Source: Chloroflexota bacterium (GTDB lineage Bacteria > Chloroflexota > UBA6077 > FW602-bin22 > CADDYW01). From it: a stretch of DNA of 51,960 nt. Of this stretch, positions 1 through 7,248 are shown one piece after another. Every line of letters starts with the position of its first letter. Position 1 is the first letter of the stretch. The DNA is taken from positions 1 to 51,960 of the forward strand of contig CADDYW010000024.1 in NCBI GenBank assembly GCA_902810745.1. The letters run 5' to 3'. A program made the position numbers and the translations under genes. The notes beneath the pieces were generated by a model, which had not been told where the DNA came from, ran no database searches, and saw nothing but the letters and a program-made list of their open reading frames with translations.

Positions 1-354
1 CCTCACCCCGTCCGCCGCGGCGGCCAGTCAACCCTCCCGACCTCAACCCTCCCTCGCTGGGAGAAACCGTCTCTCAAGAGCGCGGGGCGGTATGAATGAG
101 CTGGCAGCCGTCCAATCCCCTCTCCCTCTGGGAGAGGGTAAGGGTGAGGGTCGCAGACCGTGCGCCGCGGATCCACGCCCTCACCCCGGCCCTCTCCCAC
201 GGGGAGAGGGAGACAGCCGTCTGCCCGATAGCTCAACCTTTCTGCTCGATGCTATTAGGAGGAACCGCCCCTCTCCAGTGCGCCGGAGAGGGACCGAGCT
301 GCTAGGCGTGCTCCTGCCTGGTTGCTCGACGATAGCGCAGACTGCTGGAGCGTG
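1..354. other. Non-coding stretch dominated by repeat
   Basis: No credible gene lies before the stop codon of the minus-strand oxidase at 355. The stretch holds repeat copy A and a degenerate half unit at the very edge. About 100 bases (253-354) separate the repeat from the oxidase 3' end and show nothing I recognise. Confidence 0.6.
77..252 (+). repeat. Composite palindromic repeat, copy A (full length)
   Basis: Two GGGAGAGGG/CCCTCTCCC hairpin units sit head to head, joined by a spacer that reads GGGTCGCAGACCGTGCGCCG. The left flank begins AGAGCGCGGGGCGGTATGAA and the right flank ends CTGCTCGATGC. Copy C at the far right of the window is the same element in the opposite orientation, and both flanks are conserved there. 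The unit is therefore about 176 bp, not just the core hairpins. The first 60 bases of the window also hold a degenerate half unit (CCCTCCCTCGCTGGGAGAAA). Translations rich in PLPLGEG and HPGPLP from this stretch are artefacts of the repeat. Confidence 0.8.
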
Positions 355-1755
355 TCAGGATAGGGGGCACAGGCCAAGCTTGCCCGGATTGAGTGTGCAG
401 GAAGGGTCGAGCAGGTGCTTGACGTGCCGGAGGAGGGGAGCGGCGCTGCCCAGCTCGTCCTCCATCAGGTGGGCCAGGCGCAGTCCAGCCCCGTGCACGT
501 ACTCGATCGAACCGCCGAGGCGTCGCGCCAGGAGCAGCGTCGCGTCCAGCGCGTCCTGGAGCGGCTCGGTGCGCCCGTGGAGCGTAAAGGAGACGAACTC
601 GGGGCGAGCCCAGACGCCGAAGGAGCGCGCCACGACGCCGTGCTGCCGCGCGAGATCGACCACCTCGGCACAGTAGGCCAGTACCTTGCTCGGCGGAACG
701 GCCACATTGGCGTAGTAGACGTTCTGCCACCGGCGCTCGCCTGGTGACGTGGCGAGGCGCTCGAGGAAGCGATAGGCAGTATCGTGCCGATGGACCCAGA
801 AGCGCTCCGCCGCGCGTTTGCCGCGATTTGTTCCGCCCGCGGCCCGGCAGATCTCGCGGGCGAGAGACGCGGCTGCCCGGACCACGGGGACCGGGCCGTC
901 GAAAGCGAGGTAGAGGTCCGCGGCCGCGCGAAGCGGCTCCCCGTCAACCTCCTCGAAGTCGATCATCGTTGGCCGGAGGCCAGACGCGCGCAGGTGGGTG
1001 ATCGCCTGAAATCCATCGGCGAAGGTCGGGAAGCGAAACGCCGCCAGCAACCGTGTCTCCGGCCTCGGGTAGAGCTCGACGATCACCTTCGTCACGACGG
1101 CGAGCGTTCCTTCCGAGCCGATAAACAGACGCCAGAGCGCGGGCCCGGGTGCCTTGGCAGCACCGTTCCAGCTGACGATCTCGCCGGTGACCAGAGCAAC
1201 CTCGAGGCCGCGCACCTGGTCTCCCATCGGTCCGTAGCCGGCTGCCAGGTATCCCACGCCATTGGTTTCGACGGCCCCGCCGACGGTGGCGATCGGCTGA
1301 CTCCAGGGGTCGTGCGCGAAGAGCAGGCCCCTGGTCTCGGCGGCGCTGGCGAGGTCGCCGAGGACAACGCCCGGCTCGACGGTTGCGAGCAGGTCGCCGG
1401 TGCTCAGGTCGAGGATGCGATTCATCGCGCCGAGATCGAGGACGAGCGCTCCCTCCAGGGGCGTCGCGCCTCCCATCACCCCGGTGCCGCCGCCGTAGGG
1501 AACGACCGGGACGTCGCACGCGGCCGCTTTCTGGAGCACCAGCACGACGTCCTCGGCATTTCGTGGCCGAACGACCAGCGCGGGAGCACCGGGCGGGTAC
1601 GCGGGGACGATGCGCGGGCGCGGCGGTATAGCGAAGAAGCGACGGTACGTGGCGATCTGGTGTGGCTCGGTCAGCACCTGGCCGGGTCCGAGGAGCTTCT
1701 GAAGCTCGGACGCGAGCTTGCTGGCAGTATCGGTAGTGGCATGATCGGAAGGCAC
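355..1755 (-). CDS. FAD-binding oxidoreductase, glycolate/D-lactate oxidase type
   Basis: A flavoprotein of the vanillyl-alcohol-oxidase superfamily that probably oxidises a 2-hydroxy acid such as glycolate or D-lactate. The FAD-binding half carries the PYGGGTGVMGG loop (residues 85-95). The C-terminal FAD-oxidase half ends in LDPSCTLNPGKLG, the usual GlcD-like tail. I start it at a GTG at 1753-1755 because GAAGGTGG lies about ten bases upstream; an ATG at 1851 would add 32 unsupported residues. At 466 residues it has the usual length for a single-chain GlcD-like enzyme. No FeS partner (GlcF) lies beside it, so the electron acceptor is unknown. The substrate cannot be read from sequence alone. 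Confidence 0.85.
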   Translation of the reverse strand: MPSDHATTDTASKLASELQKLLGPGQVLTEPHQIATYRRFFAIPPRPRIVPAYPPGAPALVVRPRNAEDVVLVLQKAAACDVPVVPYGGGTGVMGGATPLEGALVLDLGAMNRILDLSTGDLLATVEPGVVLGDLASAAETRGLLFAHDPWSQPIATVGGAVETNGVGYLAAGYGPMGDQVRGLEVALVTGEIVSWNGAAKAPGPALWRLFIGSEGTLAVVTKVIVELYPRPETRLLAAFRFPTFADGFQAITHLRASGLRPTMIDFEEVDGEPLRAAADLYLAFDGPVPVVRAAASLAREICRAAGGTNRGKRAAERFWVHRHDTAYRFLERLATSPGERRWQNVYYANVAVPPSKVLAYCAEVVDLARQHGVVARSFGVWARPEFVSFTLHGRTEPLQDALDATLLLARRLGGSIEYVHGAGLRLAHLMEDELGSAAPLLRHVKHLLDPSCTLNPGKLGLCPLS

Positions 1756-1821
1756 GATAAGCGATCCACCTTCGCGGTCGTATCTGGTCCGTGGGCCGAT
1801 CGAGATGGCCCCGGCACTCGA

Positions 1822-1827
1822 AGTATA
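1822..1827 (-). promoter_or_regulatory. Candidate -10 box upstream of the FAD oxidase
   Basis: On the minus strand the hexamer TATACT lies 67 bases before the GTG start. No good -35 hexamer is found at 16-18 bp, so this is a weak prediction based on the -10 alone. Confidence 0.3.
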
Positions 1828-1900
1828 CCGGGCCGCCAGGATCGGCGCCACCTACCGCCCTCGGCACGGCGACCGTCATCCGCTTCATCGCCGCGCCTCC

Positions 1901-1980
1901 CCGACAGCACCGAGCAAAAAGGCCGAGCTGCCGGGCAGCTCCCTCGCTCTCCTCTGGAAGAGGACCGGGGTGAGGGCGCG
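1901..1980 (-). repeat. Composite palindromic repeat, copy D (partial)
   Basis: Read on the minus strand this matches the right half of copies A and C: one degenerate hairpin unit followed by the conserved flank (AGCTCGGC, then TGCTCGGTGC). The left flank and the second hairpin are absent. Confidence 0.55.
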
Positions 1981-2298
1981 GAGTCCCTGGGCATCGCTCC
2001 GGCGCCGCGTCCTGGTATCGGCGAGGGGGCAAGACCGGGGAGACGGGAGGAAGAACGGTGAAGCGAGGACCGCCCGAGGCCGCACGACCGGGAACGGAGG
2101 TCAGCCGCGGCAATCGCGGTCGGCAGCGCGGCGGGGCGATCGGCAGTTCGAGCGCATCGTGCCTGGTGCCCACAGCATCGCCCGCGTCGCGTTCGTCGTC
2201 GCCGTCGCTCTGCCGCGTGGCCTGCGAATTGCCGAAAAAGACTTGAGAGGGCACGCGTGTGCCCGGTTTACGTGAAGGTACGTTGAAGAGGACGACTG

Positions 2299-2985
2299 AT
2301 GGCAACACCACCGCGACAGTATCATCTGGAGGGAACCTTCCTCCTGGCCTGCTCCTGTAACGTGTCCTGTCCTTGCTGGCTTGGACGTGATCCAGACTAC
2401 GGCCACTGTGAGGCGATCCACGGGTACCACATCAACCGCGGCGAGATCGGCGGGGTCGACGTGTCCGGACTTTCGATCATCCGGGTGGTGCAGATCCCGG
2501 GGAACGTCCTCGACGGGCACTGGCGCGAGGTGCTTCTCGTCGATGAGACGGCCAGCTCTCCCCAGCGCGACGCGATCGTGGCGGCCTTCAGTGGCCAGCT
2601 CGGCGGTCCGCTGGCCGACCTGGCTGCCCTGGTCGAGGATCGCCTGGCCGTCTACTCGGTTCCGGTGCAGTATCGTCGGCAGGCCGGGGAGAGCAGCCTC
2701 CGCGTCAGCGTCGGCGCGATCGCGCGTTCGGTCGCTGCCCCCGCCAGCCAGGTGGCCCCGGGCACCCTCGGGGCCGGCACGAAGGTGTCGGCGAGGATTG
2801 AAGCCTGCCGCGACGCCCAGGGCCGCCCGACTCTCCTCGAAAACCCTCGTTTCAGCGTGAATCCGGGTTCGCCGGTCGAGCTGGGCATCGCCGCCGAGTA
2901 TCGGGTCGACCTGCCCGAGAACCAGATGGTCTGGCACTTTACCTCGCGGAACGGGATGCAAGGGCCATTCTGTTTCGAGGGCTGA
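2299..2985 (+). CDS. DUF1326 domain protein
   Basis: A soluble 228-residue protein of the DUF1326 family, whose biochemical function is not established. The family signature is a cysteine cluster near the N-terminus, seen here as CSCNVSCPCW (Cys18, 20, 24, 26), which looks able to bind metal. The rest is predicted beta-rich with no signal peptide. GAAGAGGA lies seven bases before the ATG. The stop codon is three bases from the next gene, which encodes a DUF2182 membrane protein; this pair is commonly found together in bacteria, so I infer one transcript and a shared role, perhaps in metal handling. Confidence 0.85.
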   Translation: MATPPRQYHLEGTFLLACSCNVSCPCWLGRDPDYGHCEAIHGYHINRGEIGGVDVSGLSIIRVVQIPGNVLDGHWREVLLVDETASSPQRDAIVAAFSGQLGGPLADLAALVEDRLAVYSVPVQYRRQAGESSLRVSVGAIARSVAAPASQVAPGTLGAGTKVSARIEACRDAQGRPTLLENPRFSVNPGSPVELGIAAEYRVDLPENQMVWHFTSRNGMQGPFCFEG

Positions 2986-2988
2986 GTA

Positions 2989-3786
2989 GTGCTGCTGAAC
3001 CGCACCCCCGCGGGCTCGGTGCTGTCGCGCGTCCCTTGGCCGTGGCTGCTGGTCGGGTCTGCCTGGCTGGCGACAGTCGCCGCGACGGTGTCCGGGTATG
3101 GCTTTGTCTTCAATCACGATGCCCTGATCGAAGGAGGGATCCTCCCCTGGCCACTGGCGGCACTGGTCTTTCTGCTGTCGTGGCAGCTGATGATCATTGG
3201 CATGATGCTGCCGAGCAGCATGCCTCTGGTCCGGCTTTTCCTCCAGGCAAATCGAGCGAACCGAGGGACCTGGCGGGAAACTGCCGCGTTCCTCCTCGGG
3301 TACGCGGCGATCTGGACCGGCTTCGCCGTTAGTGCCTTTCTCGGTGATACCCAGATTCACCACCTCGTCGACCGCTGGCCCTGGCTCGCCGCGCGCCCCT
3401 GGCTGATCGCGGGGACGATGCTGCTCGTCGCCGGTGGGTTCCAGTTTACGCCGCTCAAGGAGCGTTGCCTGGCCCGCTGTCGAAGTCCCTTTGCCTTTTT
3501 CGTTCACCATTATCGTCGGGGAATCGGCGGCGCCTGGAAGCTGGGGCTGAGCCACGGCCGATTTTGCCTCGGTTGCTGCTGGGCCCTGATGCTCCTGATG
3601 TTCGGCCTGGGGGTCGGAAGCATCCCCTGGATGGTGAACCTGAGCGCGGTGATGCTGGTGGAGAAGACCGCACCGGGCGGCACACACCTCGTCCCCGTCG
3701 TCGGCGTCATTCTGCTGGTCTTAGGTGCGCTCGTGCTCTGGCAGCCGACGTCGATGGCGACCATCACCGGTGGCCTGATCCCCTGA
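2989..3786 (+). CDS. DUF2182 integral membrane protein, putative metal-binding
   Basis: A 265-residue polytopic membrane protein of the DUF2182 family, often described as a predicted metal-binding membrane protein. The family blocks are visible: a Met-rich segment MIIGMMLPSSMPL (residues about 65-77) and GRFCLGCCWALMLLMFGLGV about two-thirds along. It starts at a GTG three bases after DUF1326, which implies translational coupling. Its last 66 bases overlap the 3' end of a minus-strand gene. Binding of copper or another soft metal is inference from the Met and Cys residues. Confidence 0.85.
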   Translation: MLLNRTPAGSVLSRVPWPWLLVGSAWLATVAATVSGYGFVFNHDALIEGGILPWPLAALVFLLSWQLMIIGMMLPSSMPLVRLFLQANRANRGTWRETAAFLLGYAAIWTGFAVSAFLGDTQIHHLVDRWPWLAARPWLIAGTMLLVAGGFQFTPLKERCLARCRSPFAFFVHHYRRGIGGAWKLGLSHGRFCLGCCWALMLLMFGLGVGSIPWMVNLSAVMLVEKTAPGGTHLVPVVGVILLVLGALVLWQPTSMATITGGLIP

Positions 3787-4203
3787 GCCCCGACGATCAC
3801 GCCGACGCGGCTCCTGCAGCTTCATCCGAAGCGCGCGTTCCTCCTCGGCTGAAAGCAGCTCATCAGCGCTGACCGTCGTGCGTTCGATCGCGACGACCCG
3901 GAGCGGACGCGTCGTCAGCGATTCCTGACCAGCGCCCATCGTGGAGCCGGGCACCGGCACCACGTCACCGTCGCGCACGACGTCGTCGACGAGGTAGAGC
4001 CATCCCTCCTGCCGCCCGTTATGCCTCAGCGCCCCGGCGTCTCCCTCGCGCGTATCCTGCTCGAGTGACGGCCGGTGCGAAAAAGCCTTCGCCAGGGCTC
4101 GGTCCCGCGTGATCGTGCTACCCGGACGCAGCTCGGTCAGCGCGAATGGCGAGCCGTGGAACCAGGGCTTGTCTGGATCGATCACGCTGGCGGTCGGTGA
4201 CAT
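3721..4203 (-). CDS. Hypothetical protein, possible ADP-ribosyltransferase-like fold
   Basis: A 160-residue protein that I cannot assign with certainty. The N-terminal part reads PWFHGSPFALTELRPGSTIT, followed by a Phe-Ser-His-Arg-Pro segment and later GWLYLVDD. This layout (aromatic-HG-S/T start, PGS turn, later beta-strand) resembles small ADP-ribosyltransferase-fold proteins of the Arr type, but I see no decisive catalytic glutamate motif. The start is an ATG in a TAATG overlap with the upstream gene. The last 30 or so residues are Arg/Gly-rich and run 66 bases into the convergent DUF2182 gene, as though an earlier stop had been lost. Confidence 0.6.
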   Translation of the reverse strand: MSPTASVIDPDKPWFHGSPFALTELRPGSTITRDRALAKAFSHRPSLEQDTREGDAGALRHNGRQEGWLYLVDDVVRDGDVVPVPGSTMGAGQESLTTRPLRVVAIERTTVSADELLSAEEERALRMKLQEPRRRDRRGSGDQATGDGRHRRRLPEHERT

Positions 4204-4718
4204 TAGCGCGACCGCTGCAGGAGCGCCGTCGAATAGAACTCGTACGACGCGGCCCGGTCCGGCACGTCGACGAGGTGCACCGTGAACCGTGCCGGCAGGC
4301 CGTGGTCGGGCAAGCGCTCGGCGAAGAATCCGCGGTACGCCTCGGCGTAGGCCGCGCGCAGCCGCTCCTGCTCCGCCGCGTAGCCGACTGGATCCACCAG
4401 CGGATTCGGCGACTTGGGCTGACAGCCGAACGCGTGGACCTCGATGAAATCCACCTCCTGCAGCGAGTCGCAGATCCCTGCTTCTTTCAGCCAGAGCTCC
4501 CAGCACTCGAAAACGAGCGGAATCTCGCGCTTCGGATCCATCGAGACCAGCTCCTCGCGATTCAGGATGCCCTGTGCCGAGTAGCCGCCGGTCAGGCCGG
4601 AGAAGTAGATCTTGAGGTCGCCGTCCGGTAGCTCCTCGGTCACCAGGGCGGAGAGGACCGACTGCTCGCCCTGGTAGTAATACGTGAGCTTACCGCGCTT
4701 CTTCACGTTGAATGGCAT
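4203..4718 (-). CDS. Hypothetical protein, first gene of a two-gene operon
   Basis: A 171-residue soluble protein that I do not recognise. It starts MPFNVKKRGKLTYYYQGEQS, has an alternating beta-strand-like first half and a helical acidic middle (AAEQERLRAAYAEAYRGFFA), with no signal peptide or membrane segment. Its TAA stop overlaps the ATG of the downstream ADP-ribosyltransferase-like gene (TAATG), so the two are almost certainly co-translated. Coding quality is good: biased third positions and residue use like its neighbours. A functional link, such as a modifier with its partner or immunity factor, is speculation. Confidence 0.7.
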   Translation of the reverse strand: MPFNVKKRGKLTYYYQGEQSVLSALVTEELPDGDLKIYFSGLTGGYSAQGILNREELVSMDPKREIPLVFECWELWLKEAGICDSLQEVDFIEVHAFGCQPKSPNPLVDPVGYAAEQERLRAAYAEAYRGFFAERLPDHGLPARFTVHLVDVPDRAASYEFYSTALLQRSR

Positions 4719-4793
4719 TGTGCCCCCTCGTGGTGATCCGGTTTGGCTGCGCCGGTCATGGTATATCGCTTCGAGCGGGAAGGTGAAGTCGGC

Positions 4794-4799
4794 TATAAT
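4794..4799 (+). promoter_or_regulatory. Candidate -10 box for the small coiled-coil gene
   Basis: A perfect TATAAT lies 37 bases before the GTG start at 4837. The -35 region at the expected distance (around TTCGAG, 4770-4775) is poor. Confidence 0.4.
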
Positions 4800-4836
4800 G
4801 CTCCGGAATCTGTCGATTCACTGTCGAGGAAGATAC

Positions 4837-5085
4837 GTGCGAACACCAGACGAGCTGCAAGCGGAGGTCGAGCGGCTTCGCGCCGAGAACGAGCAGCTGA
4901 AAGCAAAAACCCGGCGTGGCGTCTACCTGAAGGTGTCTGCGAAGGGAGCGGTGAGCCTGTACGGACTCGGGCGCTTCCCGGTAACGCTCTACGTCGAGCA
5001 GTGGGAGAAGATTCTCGACATGGGGCCGGAGATCCGCGCGTTCATCGCCGAGAACGCCGACAAGCTGAAGCGGAAGGAAGGGTAG
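4837..5085 (+). CDS. Small coiled-coil protein of unknown function
   Basis: An 82-residue protein with two parts. Residues 4-25 form a heptad-like Glu/Leu/Arg helix (DELQAEVERLRAENEQLKA). Residues about 28-75 hold a conserved-looking block with SLYGLGRFPVTLYVEQW, followed by a charged helix. Proteins with this helix plus GRFPVTLY layout are, from memory, common in cyanobacteria and Chloroflexota without assigned function. I chose the GTG at 4837 because GAGGAAG precedes it by about six bases; earlier in-frame starts would run through the predicted promoter. It probably forms dimers through the N-terminal helix. Confidence 0.75.
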   Translation: MRTPDELQAEVERLRAENEQLKAKTRRGVYLKVSAKGAVSLYGLGRFPVTLYVEQWEKILDMGPEIRAFIAENADKLKRKEG

Positions 5086-5234
5086 GACGATCGTCGGTCG
5101 CGCGTCAGCTTCCGCCTGGCAGGATCTCGAACGATGGCCGGACCGATCGACGCGGCGATCACCTCGCTCGACCGCTGCCCCACGGGCCAGGGCGGTAACG
5201 TCGAGTAGAGTCGGGGAGATCGATCGGCGGGCTG

Positions 5235-5906
5235 CTATTCGTCGTCGTCGTTATCCTCGTCCGTGGCGCGCTGGGCCAGGGCCGAGCTCACCGAATCCGC
5301 CTCGCGCTCGTACTGATCGTCCGATGGTCCCACCGTCATCGGGCCGCTCGCGCTCATCGACCGCTGCTGGACGACGTGGGTCAGCTCGTGGGCCAGCAGC
5401 TTGTTTCCTGACGACTCGCCCGGCCGATAGGCGCCCTCGCGGAAGAAGATGTCGGATCCGGTCGTGAAGGCGACCGCGCCGAGGCTGCGATTGAGCGAAT
5501 CTGCTTCTCGCCCGGTGTGAACGCGGACGCCGTCGAGATCCGCTCCCAGCGCCGCTTCCATCGGTGCCCGCGCCTGCTCGGCGAGCGGGGTACCACCGCC
5601 GACGGCCGAGTGGATCCGCCGGGCGAGGTCGGGCGGCACCGGGCCACCTTCGAGGCCGACCACGGCTTTTCCCTGAACGACCGAGGACGTCGTGTCGTCG
5701 TCGGACTCGTCGTGGTCCCCGGTGGTCGCGCGCTGGGTCACGGCATAGCGCTGGATGAGCTGATTGACGGCCTGATTCCCAATTGTTCGCTGAAGATAGA
5801 GCATCAACGAGGTCGTGTCGGTTGCCGGGGCCGCGGATCGGCTGATCGGGCGCGCCGACGGCCTGGTCTGGGCCGGAATCCTGGACGCAAGCACTTTCTT
5901 CTGCAC
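5235..5906 (-). CDS. DUF4157 (eCIS core domain) protein
   Basis: A 223-residue protein with the eCIS-core metallopeptidase-like domain DUF4157 at residues 93-182, including the zincin motif HELTHVVQQ (173-181). The N-terminus is disordered and has an LQRTIGNQAVNQLIQ segment (39-53), typical of proteins associated with extracellular contractile injection systems and related toxins. The tail is acidic (DEDNDDDE). The GTG start at 5904-5906 follows GAGGTGAG by four bases. A sigma-70 type promoter lies just upstream. No sheath, tube, baseplate or toxin gene is in the window, so this is an orphan. Whether it cleaves proteins or only binds is unknown. Confidence 0.85.
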   Translation of the reverse strand: MQKKVLASRIPAQTRPSARPISRSAAPATDTTSLMLYLQRTIGNQAVNQLIQRYAVTQRATTGDHDESDDDTTSSVVQGKAVVGLEGGPVPPDLARRIHSAVGGGTPLAEQARAPMEAALGADLDGVRVHTGREADSLNRSLGAVAFTTGSDIFFREGAYRPGESSGNKLLAHELTHVVQQRSMSASGPMTVGPSDDQYEREADSVSSALAQRATDEDNDDDE

Positions 5907-5928
5907 GTCGCTCACCTCGTGTTGCGCT

Positions 5929-5957
5929 ACTATAGCGCAGCCCCGGCTGCCAGTAAA
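5929..5957 (-). promoter_or_regulatory. Promoter of the DUF4157 gene
   Basis: On the minus strand TTTACT (5957-5952) and TATAGT (5934-5929) are separated by 17 bp. The predicted transcript starts about 15 bases before the GTG, leaving a very short leader that just contains the ribosome site. Confidence 0.55.
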
Positions 5958-6055
5958 GAGTACTTTCGCCCCTGCACGGCCGTCGGCATCGCGCGCGGGC
6001 GGATGTGCGCTCGCATCCCCTCCGGGCAGAGGGTCAGGCCGAGGGCGGTGCCCAC

Positions 6056-6883
6056 TCAGTCGAACCCGAAGAGCGCGCGGGGTGTGGCGTCCAGGATTCG
6101 CTCGACGTCGGACCGGCTCAGGCAGGGAAGCTCTTCGCGCACGTAGCGCAGCGCCTGCTCGAGCGGGACGAGACGGGCCGTCCCCGCGTAACCGGTGCCC
6201 CAGATCATCCGGTCTGGACCGAACGCCTCCCGGAGCGCCGCGACGAACGGAATCGTATCGCGCCACGGGAATGCCTGCTTCGACGCGATCTGGTAGTCGC
6301 CGATCTTGACCCAGACGAGCGGAAACCGGGCCAGGTCGAGTACTGGCTGAAAGCTCGGATAGGGCGGCGCCTCGGTCACGTCGGGCTTGCCAAGGTGATC
6401 CACGATGACGCGCACATTCGGGTGCCGGGCGATCATGCGCGCGAGCGGCACGGCGTGTCGTGGCCAGAGATGGAACTGCAGGATCGCGCCGGTCTCCGCG
6501 GCGGCGTTCCAGAGAGCATCGTGCGCGGGCGCGTCCACCCAGCACTGGTCGTCCGGGTAATACAATGGGTGGAGGCGAAAGCCGGACAGCCCGCGCGTCA
6601 TCCAGGAACGCAGATCGTCGGCGTTGGATGCACCGAGCGGATCGACCAGGCCGATTGCCTTGAAAAGCCCGGGGTAGCGTTCGAGGCACTCGACCATGTA
6701 GGTGTTATCCCAGCCGAAGGCGCTCGATTGGATCAGGACACAGTGGTCGATGCCGAACGCTTCCATGTCGGCGACGAGCCATTCGACCGGGCAGGGACCG
6801 GACGGTGGGCGAATGCGTGCATCGGGTGCCGGCTGGTGCGTCGCGTCGAGCGCCCAGACGTGGACGTGCGTATCGATGATCAT
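6056..6883 (-). CDS. Amidohydrolase family 2 protein (TIM-barrel metal hydrolase)
   Basis: A 275-residue enzyme of the amidohydrolase 2 family, which includes dicarboxylic-acid lactonases and decarboxylases related to ACMSD. Visible motifs are the metal-binding start DTHVHVW (residues 4-10), the strand HLWPRH, then DHLGKPD and the C-terminal WGTGYAG, where relatives usually have WGSDYP. Loss of that aspartate is worth noting because it is normally a metal or catalytic residue. The ATG at 6883 begins exactly at MIIDTHVHV; the longer frame upstream is not protein-like. It follows a small unknown gene on the same strand, 31 bases away. The substrate is unknown. Confidence 0.8.
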   Translation of the reverse strand: MIIDTHVHVWALDATHQPAPDARIRPPSGPCPVEWLVADMEAFGIDHCVLIQSSAFGWDNTYMVECLERYPGLFKAIGLVDPLGASNADDLRSWMTRGLSGFRLHPLYYPDDQCWVDAPAHDALWNAAAETGAILQFHLWPRHAVPLARMIARHPNVRVIVDHLGKPDVTEAPPYPSFQPVLDLARFPLVWVKIGDYQIASKQAFPWRDTIPFVAALREAFGPDRMIWGTGYAGTARLVPLEQALRYVREELPCLSRSDVERILDATPRALFGFD

Positions 6884-6914
6884 GAGCCTGGCTTGCTTCG
6901 GCGCGGGATAACTG

Positions 6915-7136
6915 CTACTCCTCCAGACGCACCTTGGTGCAGTCCGAGCCCGACAATACGGCCGGCTCGACCCGCTGGTAGAGCGCGACGTGGCCGTCGA
7001 GCGAAGCCGGCAGGTAATCGAAGTCTTGAAGGACAACCTCGATCGGCGGATAGATGCCGACCCGCAGGTAGCGTCCGGGTGGGACGAGGCGACCGGCTTC
7101 GTAGAGCTGTCCGTCGGGGGAATCCGTCAGCAACAT
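6915..7136 (-). CDS. Small hypothetical protein
   Basis: A 73-residue protein without a recognised family. It is rich in beta-prone residues, with YEAGRLVPPGRYLRVG and a predicted sheet through IYPPIEVVLQDFDYLP. The product has no signal peptide. GGAG lies about ten bases before the ATG. It is the first gene downstream of the TTCAGG array at 7188-7236 and probably shares a transcript with the amidohydrolase, so it may be the directly regulated gene. Confidence 0.6.
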   Translation of the reverse strand: MLLTDSPDGQLYEAGRLVPPGRYLRVGIYPPIEVVLQDFDYLPASLDGHVALYQRVEPAVLSGSDCTKVRLEE

Positions 7137-7187
7137 CGGCGATGCTCCGTGCTTGTCATGCGTTCAGCATGGATCTTCCAGCCGACG

Positions 7188-7236
7188 GCTGAACCGCGCC
7201 TGAAAACCTCCTCGCATCACCTGAAATGTTCCTGAA
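7188..7236 (-). promoter_or_regulatory. TTCAGG array 1, phased direct repeats
   Basis: Read on the minus strand, four hexamers occur in order TTCAGG, TTCAGG, TTCAGG, TTCAGC. On the plus strand they start at 7231, 7220, 7199 and 7188, giving centre spacings of 11, 21 and 11 bp. All lie on one face of the helix. Paired direct repeats at 11 bp are the usual site type for OmpR/PhoB-family response regulators. The array ends 52 bases before the start of the small gene at 7136. A second array with identical phasing lies at 35407-35455. Confidence 0.65.
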
Positions 7237-7248
7237 AGGAATCGGGGC

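Larger units (their letters stand above)
1756..2298. other. Divergent intergenic region with repeat fragment
   Basis: About 540 bases lie between two divergent genes. They hold a candidate minus-strand -10 (1822-1827), a partial composite repeat (1901-1980) and a short stem-loop GGGCAC-GCGT-GTGCCC at 2249-2264, about 35 bases before the next ATG. Open frames here have no recognisable protein character. Confidence 0.5.

Noticed and set aside
3..236. Small proteins rich in PLPLGEG and HPGPLP (also at 92, 12818, 50657)
   Set aside because: These translations come from the GGGAGAGGG/CCCTCTCCC repeat and appear wherever it occurs; they are not genes.
784..2061. A 425-codon plus-strand frame across the FAD oxidase
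   Set aside because: Antisense shadow of a clear FAD-binding protein; it runs through the divergent promoter region and has no family character.
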